DNA from: Nanobdellota archaeon
GTDB lineage: Archaea; Nanobdellota; Nanobdellia; Pacearchaeales; GW2011-AR1
Direction: 5' to 3'
Length of the DNA: 64,000 nucleotides
Assembly (NCBI GenBank): GCA_024654505.1
Contig: JANLHN010000003.1
Coordinates: 293,037 to 357,036 of the forward strand
Part shown: positions 58,994-64,000 of the stretch, one piece after another
Position numbering within the stretch: the stretch's first letter is position 1
Layout of the letters: each line of letters begins with the position of its first letter
Made by a program: the position numbers and the translations under genes
Notes under the pieces: model-generated
Database searches by the model: none
What the model was told of the DNA's origin: nothing
The model's input: only the letters and a program-made list of their open reading frames with translations

Positions 58994-59017
58994 AATGTTG
59001 TAGTTAACTACAACATT
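58994..59017. promoter_or_regulatory. Perfect 24-bp palindrome AATGTTGTAGTTAACTACAACATT directly upstream of the rfc TATA box
   Basis: Arms AATGTTGTAGTT/AACTACAACATT; GTTTATAAAC next to it. Confidence 0.75.
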
Positions 59018-59080
59018 AATAAAAGTACGTTCTCGCTTCGCTCACTTTCGCACTTTAGGATTATTGTACTGATTTTAGAA

Positions 59081-59191
59081 TTACTTATTTCTCTTCAGTT
59101 TTCTCTTTCGCTTCTCTTTCTTAAGCCTTTTACGTTGCCACTTCCAACGCATTTGGCCTTTCTTCTTCCATCTTCTAGAACTTCGCTTCAT
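59081..59191 (-). CDS. rpl41e: Ribosomal protein eL41 (36 aa)
   Basis: MRWKWQRKRLKKEKRKRKLKRNK matches the eL41 pattern; TATA upstream (TTTATAAATC). Confidence 0.75.
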   Translation of the reverse strand: MKRSSRRWKKKGQMRWKWQRKRLKKEKRKRKLKRNK

Positions 59192-59243
59192 AGTGTAGTT
59201 ACTGACAAAATTTGATTTATAAAGTTTTAGATAGCTCTTTTTA

Positions 59244-59597
59244 TAGCCCTGCCAGTGCTCGCAATTTGCATTTGCAGGATTTTTATCATTTTGTGCAAAA
59301 GCGAATTGTTCGTCGAACCTCCAGGTTCTCATCCTGATAGCCCCGCCGGCTCACGTTCAGGTCTGCGATTATCTGTTTTATTTGTCCTTGCTCGCGATTT
59401 GCATTTGCTCAAGATAATGGGATTAAATCCGCAAAAGCGAATCGTTCGACCTAAACGTTCGGGATTCGATTTCGAATTCTGGAAATAGCCCCGCCAGTGC
59501 TCGCAATTTGCATCTCGCAATCAGAGGTCTACTTATTGGATTTCTATTAGATTGCTCAAAGCGAATTGTTCGTCGAACCTCCAGGTTCTCATCCTGA
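59244..59597 (-). repeat. Three successive partial 3'-end copies of tRNA-Gln, each with a hairpin element at the T-loop
   Basis: TAGCCC(C/T)GCC at 59244, 59338, 59486; inserts CGAACAATTCGC...GCAAATTGCGAGCA. Confidence 0.9.
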
Positions 59598-59670
59598 TAG
59601 CCCCGCCAGGATTCGAACCTGGGTCGCAGCCTCCAGAGGGCCGCATCCTTGACCACTAGACTACGGGGCT
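59598..59670 (-). tRNA. tRNA-Gln (anticodon CTG)
   Basis: AGCCCCG/CGGGGCT acceptor stem, CGGCC CTCTGGA GGCTG anticodon arm, CCAGGTTCGAATCCTGG T-arm. Confidence 0.92.
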
Positions 59671-59730
59671 AGTGTTTTTGCCACGTTGTCTTCTTGGAAC
59701 AGCTATGCTGTTACCTTAGACTACGGGGCT
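59671..59730 (-). repeat. Partial 5'-end copy of tRNA-Gln with nested hairpin replacing the D-loop
   Basis: AGCCCCGTAGTCTAAGGTAACAGCataGCTGTTCCAAGAAGAC. Confidence 0.85.
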
Positions 59731-59797
59731 ATGCTGTATTTCTTCTAAAATCTCCCTCTTTAAAAAACTTTATAACACTCCTTTCCCTCTTATTTTT

Positions 59798-60304
59798 ATG
59801 AACATTAAGGCGACATTAATTTCGGAGAAGGTTAGTTCTAACTCTGTTGAGGCACGAAATCTTTTTGCTAGTCAGATGTTTGGAGAAGAGGTTGGAGAGA
59901 AGATTTTTTATTCTTTAGTTGAGGCTTTTTATTTAGTTGAAAAAGGTCAAATGGAGCTCCTTGATTTTAGAGATAAAAAGTTGTCTTCTTCTGAGATTTC
60001 AAGACGTTTTGAAAGTATTGATAAAAAGTTTAAAGTAAAATATATTGTCTTTAAGGATCTTCGAAAGAGAGGATATATTGTAAAGACTGCCTTAAAATTT
60101 GGAGCGGAGTTTAGGGTTTACGAAAAGAATTCAAAACATTCTAAATGGATTCTTTTCCCCGTATCGGAGAATAATCAAATGACTTGGCAGGATTTCTCGG
60201 CAAAAAATAGGGTTGCACATTCTACAAAGAAAAATCTCTTAATTGCAGTTGTTGATGAAGAATGTGACGTTTCTTATTATGAGGTCAAATGGACTCAACC
60301 ATAG
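59798..60304 (+). CDS. endA: tRNA-splicing endonuclease
   Basis: YIVFKDLRKRGYIVKTALKFGAEFRVY, HSKWILFPV, RVAHSTKK. Confidence 0.93.
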   Translation: MNIKATLISEKVSSNSVEARNLFASQMFGEEVGEKIFYSLVEAFYLVEKGQMELLDFRDKKLSSSEISRRFESIDKKFKVKYIVFKDLRKRGYIVKTALKFGAEFRVYEKNSKHSKWILFPVSENNQMTWQDFSAKNRVAHSTKKNLLIAVVDEECDVSYYEVKWTQP

Positions 60305-60423
60305 CATGCCCCAACCTAACCTTGAATGTATTGGTGAGGGTATAGCATGCCCCAACCTAACCTTGAATGTATCAGTGAGGGTATAGCATGCCCCAACCTA
60401 ACTTAGAATATATCTGTGAGGGT
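60301..60423. repeat. Three tandem 41-bp repeats (ATAGCATGCCCCAACCTAACCTTGAATGTATTGGTGAGGGT)
   Basis: Units at 60301, 60342, 60383. Confidence 0.95.
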
Positions 60424-60461
60424 ATAAAAATGTTTATAACTCTTCCTTTAATCTTATTTAG

Positions 60462-61355
60462 ATGATTAATATTATGGAAAAAAAGGAGGAGATGGTTTCT
60501 TTTATTAGGAGAAATGGTCCTTCTCTCCCTGTCCAAATTGCGAAGGCAGTTGGGATGGAGCCTGTTTTGGCTTCGGCGGTCCTCTCTGAAGTTTTAGGAG
60601 AAAAAAGAGTTAAAATGAGTAATCTCCGTGTAGGGTCTTCTTTTTTATATCTTCTTGAAGGACAGGAAGAAAGACTTGAAGAAAAAGTAGACTATCTAAA
60701 GTCTGTAGAGAAAGCAGCTTTTTTGAAGATAAAAAAGAACAAGGTTTTGAAAGATTCCCAAGAAGAGCCTGCTACAAGGGTTGCTCTTAGGAATATTCGA
60801 GATTTTGCAATTCCATTTAAGTTTAATGATGAAATCTTTTGGAGGTACGCATTTACTCCTCAGGAAGAAATAAGAGAAATGTTCTCACCAAAGAGGGTTG
60901 CAGAGGTGCCTGTGGTTAGGGTTGTAGAAAGACCTGTAGAGATAGAGGTTGTAGAAGAGCCTGTTGAGGAACGTAAATCCCCTTCACCAAAAACAGCTAG
61001 GGTGAAGAAACCAGTTGAAGATGTTTTTAGTAGTGGAAATGAAGAACCAAAACCCGAATTCTTTGGAGAGGTTATGAATTATCTCAAGAAAAAGGGGTTT
61101 GAATTTCTTGAAGAAATGCAAACTGAAAAGAAAGAAGTGGTGGGGAAGGTCCGTGTTTCTTCAGACCTTGGAAAAATTGATTTTCTTTTGATTGCCAAGA
61201 ATAAGAAATCTGTATCTAAAGATGAACTAACTGCCGCAATCCAGATGGCAACGTACAATAAGATGCCTTGTTTATTTGTCTTGAAGAAAAGCCCTAGCAA
61301 GGCTGTTATTAAGTTCGTTGAAGGGAATAATTTAATCAAAATTGGTGTTCTTTAG
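60462..61355 (+). CDS. wHTH N-terminal domain plus nuclease-like C-terminal domain, archaeal hypothetical
   Basis: LPVQIAKAVGMEPVLASAVLSEVLGEKRVKMSNLRVG; C-terminal region with VSSDLGKIDFLLIAKNKK. Confidence 0.5.
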   Translation: MINIMEKKEEMVSFIRRNGPSLPVQIAKAVGMEPVLASAVLSEVLGEKRVKMSNLRVGSSFLYLLEGQEERLEEKVDYLKSVEKAAFLKIKKNKVLKDSQEEPATRVALRNIRDFAIPFKFNDEIFWRYAFTPQEEIREMFSPKRVAEVPVVRVVERPVEIEVVEEPVEERKSPSPKTARVKKPVEDVFSSGNEEPKPEFFGEVMNYLKKKGFEFLEEMQTEKKEVVGKVRVSSDLGKIDFLLIAKNKKSVSKDELTAAIQMATYNKMPCLFVLKKSPSKAVIKFVEGNNLIKIGVL

Positions 61356-61395
61356 GGACCATAATACTTTTAAACCCATGGCGGCATGATAAAAT

Positions 61396-61599
61396 ATGGG
61401 AAGGATAAAATCAACATTGATTAAGAGAACATCTAGAAAACTTATAGAGAACTCTACGGAATCTTTTGGAAAAACTTTTGAGCAAAACAAAAAATCTTTA
61501 GGAAGTATATTGCCTTCAAAGAAAGTGAGGAATAAGATTGCAGGTTATATCGCTCGAATAAAGAGAAATACTAAGACGATAATAAGCGACAACGAGTAA
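61396..61599 (+). CDS. rps17e: Ribosomal protein eS17
   Basis: MGRIKSTLIKRTSRKLIE...SKKVRNKIAGYIARI. Confidence 0.92.
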   Translation: MGRIKSTLIKRTSRKLIENSTESFGKTFEQNKKSLGSILPSKKVRNKIAGYIARIKRNTKTIISDNE

Positions 61600-61600
61600 A

Positions 61601-61921
61601 ATGGCAAAAGAAATGACGGAGACGGCTAGGGCGGCAAAGTCCGCAGAAAATTCTATATTTATTGGTGGTAAGCCTTTTATGAATTATGTTACTGGAGTGG
61701 TGATGCAGTTTAATATTAATAAAGCTAAAGAAGTTACAATTAAGTCTCGAGGAAAATTTATATCTAAGGCTGTCGATGTTGCAGAAGTGTCTCGAAGAAA
61801 ATTCTTAACAGATATAAAAGTTTCTGTGAAAAAGGTTAGTATAGGGAGTGAGGAGTTTGAGAACAAAGAAGGAAAGTTAGTTAATGTGTCGGTTTTAGAG
61901 ATTGTTTTGAGAAGGGATTAA
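61601..61921 (+). CDS. albA: Alba DNA/RNA-binding protein
   Basis: IFIGGKPFMNYVTGVVMQF, KSRGKFISKAVDVAE. Confidence 0.94.
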   Translation: MAKEMTETARAAKSAENSIFIGGKPFMNYVTGVVMQFNINKAKEVTIKSRGKFISKAVDVAEVSRRKFLTDIKVSVKKVSIGSEEFENKEGKLVNVSVLEIVLRRD

Positions 61922-62176
61922 TTATCTTTTATGTTTTTCTTTAGAGTCTATCTTCAGTCTTTTTAATATTAAGTCTACTTTCCTTTCAATTCTTTTTATT
62001 CCCTTGTATCTCCTGTAGTTTATAATCCCGTTGATTATTAAGTATAAAACATAAATAAGAAATAAAACTCCTGCCGCCTTTAAAATAAAAACGAGTTTGT
62101 CAAGGTTTTGTGTAATCCCTCCAGGTAAAAATGTTACTACATCACTTAAATTAGGGATATCCTCTACAAACACCAT
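61922..62176 (-). CDS. Small membrane protein
   Basis: One TM, basic tail. Confidence 0.5.
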   Translation of the reverse strand: MVFVEDIPNLSDVVTFLPGGITQNLDKLVFILKAAGVLFLIYVLYLIINGIINYRRYKGIKRIERKVDLILKRLKIDSKEKHKR

Positions 62177-62249
62177 ATGGAGGTGTAGTAAAAATAGTTT
62201 ATAACTCTTTTGAGAAAGATAATTTCTATTTGTTAAGAAGATTTTTATA

Positions 62250-63257
62250 ATGGGGAGTGGTTATTTTTTGATGAAAGATGCTCTGAAACTACTCGAAAAA
62301 ATGAATTATGCAATTGTAGGAAATCATTCTGCAGTCCAGATTTGTCGTTGGACTAAAAATTCCCTTCGAGGAGATGATGGTTGTTGGAAAGAAAAGTTTT
62401 ATGGGATAAGTAGTGCAGGATGCTGTCAAATGACCCCTGCAGCTCTGTGGTGCGAACATCAGTGCCTTCATTGTTGAAGACCTATGGAAATTAGTCTTGG
62501 AACTGATATTGGAAAGGTTATGGCACCAAAAGAGATTCTTGATGGAATTGTGGATGCAAGAAAAAAATTGCTTTATGGTTTTAAGGGGAGAAAGGGGATG
62601 AATCTGAAAAAGTTCGAAGAGGCACTTGAGCCAAAACTCTATACAATGTCTTTGTCTGGAGAACCAACACTTTATCCTTATCTTGGGGAGATGTTTAGAG
62701 AAATTAGGAGGAGAGGGGCGGTTTCTTTTTTGGTTACTAATGGGATGAATCCAGATATTATTAATAATTTTAAAAAAGATGAGATGCCTACACAGATTGC
62801 TCTTTCAACTAACGCACCAAATGAAAAATTGTTTAGGGTGTGGCATAGGTCGTCTAAAAAAGATGCTTGGAAGACGTTTAATGAAACTCTCAATGTTTTA
62901 AAGAAATTAAAAGGGAAGGTTAGAAGGGCGATTAGATTAACATTAGTGAATGAAAAGAATGGTGAAGGGATTTTTGGGAAGATGACTAATATGAAAGATG
63001 AACATGTTAGCCAATATGCTAATTTGATTAAAAAAGCGGAACCAGATTTTATTCATGTTAAAGGGTTCAAGTCTGTAGGATATGCTAGAAAAAGAATGGG
63101 CTATAATAAACAACCGTGGCATGATAAAATAAAAGTCTTCGCTAAAAAATTAGAGAGGGAATTGGGTGGAGATTATAAGATTAAGGCCGAATACGAAAGA
63201 AGTTGTGTTGTTATGTTGGCAAAGAAAGGTGCTAAGTTGAAGATTGAGAAGATTTAG
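62250..63257 (+). CDS. taw1: TYW1/Taw1 radical SAM wybutosine synthase interrupted by in-frame TGA (62475-62477)
   Basis: Reads HSAVQICRWTKNSLRG...CEHQCLHC[TGA]RPMEISLGTDI...; downstream ORF continues in the same frame. Confidence 0.85.
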
Positions 63258-63607
63258 AGCATCACCACACCATCTTTGGTTAATGCGGTAAATCTTATTC
63301 CTGCAGGCAAAGAGAGAATCGCTGATTGAAGTGCCATATGTTCTTTGCCATTTCCAGAGGCAATTGAAAGAGCTACTTCCAAGCCATTGAATCTTCCAGC
63401 AAGTTTTTTTTCAAACTCTTTCTTTAATGAGACTAGGGATTTGGTTTGGTCAAATTCAATGAAATCAAATGGAACATTTGCTACCTTGAAATCTCTTGCA
63501 AAAGAGGGACCAACAACTATTATCTTTTCCCATTCTCCCTTCTGCATCAGTCCAGAAACCTGCCCCCAACTTCCTTTCCCAGTAGATAATAATGCTATAA
63601 GTTCCAT
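63254..63607 (-). CDS. Hypothetical protein, alpha/beta
   Basis: ORF, converges on taw1 with overlap. Confidence 0.55.
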   Translation of the reverse strand: MELIALLSTGKGSWGQVSGLMQKGEWEKIIVVGPSFARDFKVANVPFDFIEFDQTKSLVSLKKEFEKKLAGRFNGLEVALSIASGNGKEHMALQSAILSLPAGIRFTALTKDGVVML

Positions 63608-63694
63608 ATAGAGGAATATTGAGGTATTGATATTTAAGCATTTATATAGTAGATAGTAAGTTTTATAAACCGTTTTCTCGCTTGATTAATACTA

Positions 63695-63735
63695 CAGAAG
63701 TGTAGGAGGCTCACGCCGACACATAAATACTTCTG
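63695..63735 (+). promoter_or_regulatory. Extended hairpin in uL1 5' leader, candidate L1 autoregulatory site
   Basis: CAGAAGTGT...ACACataaatACTTCTG with inner GGCtcacGCC. Confidence 0.45.
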
Positions 63736-63746
63736 TTAGGAATATC

Positions 63747-64000
63747 ATGGAAATAAAAGATGCACTAGTTGAATTAAGAAAGGAAAAGGCCAGAAAATTT
63801 GACCAAACACTTGACTTAATTGTTAATCTAAAGAATTTTGATGTTCGTAAGGAGGCCCTTAATACTTTTGTGAGTATTCCCCATTCTAGTGGGAAGAAGG
63901 TTGGTGCTTTTTTAACTAAGCGTTCTAAACTTGTTGATTCGATTACTGAAGAAGATTTTGTAAAGTATAAAGAGTTGAAAGATATGAAGAAACTCGCTAG
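63747..64000 (+). CDS. rplA: Ribosomal protein uL1 (partial, runs off window)
   Basis: KFDQTLDLIVNLKNFDVRKEALNTFVSIPHSSGKK; missing from the ORF track. Confidence 0.88.
   Translation, partial: MEIKDALVELRKEKARKFDQTLDLIVNLKNFDVRKEALNTFVSIPHSSGKKVGAFLTKRSKLVDSITEEDFVKYKELKDMKKLA

Noticed and set aside
59255-59656. Three ORFs (59255..59488 +, 59329..59520 -, 59423..59656 -)
   Set aside because: They lie over tRNA-Gln and its partial copies
1-64000. CRISPR array, cas genes, transposase or integrase
   Set aside because: No direct-repeat/spacer array and no recognisable Cas, transposase or recombinase ORF in the window

Overview
The window is archaeal, most likely a DPANN genome of the Pacearchaeota/Woesearchaeota type. 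This rests on archaeal RNAP, EF-1A/EF-2, Alba, eL30, eS17, eL41, DnaG, RFC and EndA genes, TATA boxes, and many small secreted or membrane proteins. The core gene blocks are: (i) an RNAP/translation operon (rpoH-rpoB-fused rpoA-eL30-nusA-rpsL-rpsG-fusA, then tef1); (ii) a dNTP cluster (kinase-dCMP deaminase fusion, dut, class I nrdA/nrdB, class III nrdD/nrdG, nrdR, tmk, thyX); (iii) rfcS/rfcL, endA, alba, eS17, TYW1 and the start of uL1. The main accessory region is a copper/thiol-metal island of about 9.5 kb (7.9-17.5 kb, minus strand). It carries CopA, an HMA-SafE-cupredoxin fusion, a stand-alone CuA domain, DUF302, DUF411, TRASH-like and several Cys/His/Met-rich small membrane proteins. It ends at a two-TM winged-helix regulator with a CxHxxxCxM extracytoplasmic loop. 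Two island promoters share a GAAACTRGTTWC palindrome and a copied promoter/start cassette. The signal that standard annotation explains least is at the tRNAs: all five tRNA genes in the window (Thr, Leu, Met, Lys, Gln) are bracketed by partial copies of their own ends. The 3'-end copies carry a related hairpin insert (core ends ~GCAATTCGC...GCAAATTGC) at the T-loop, and the 5'-end copies carry long hairpins in place of the D-loop. Other notable points are an SMC-headed ATPase with a Rad50-type zinc hook instead of a hinge, a TYW1 gene with an in-frame UGA at a normally conserved Trp, tandem ATGA-coupled uORFs before copA, a perfect 24-bp palindrome at the rfc promoter, and several hairpin arrays. 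All assignments come from reading sequence and motifs; no database search was run.
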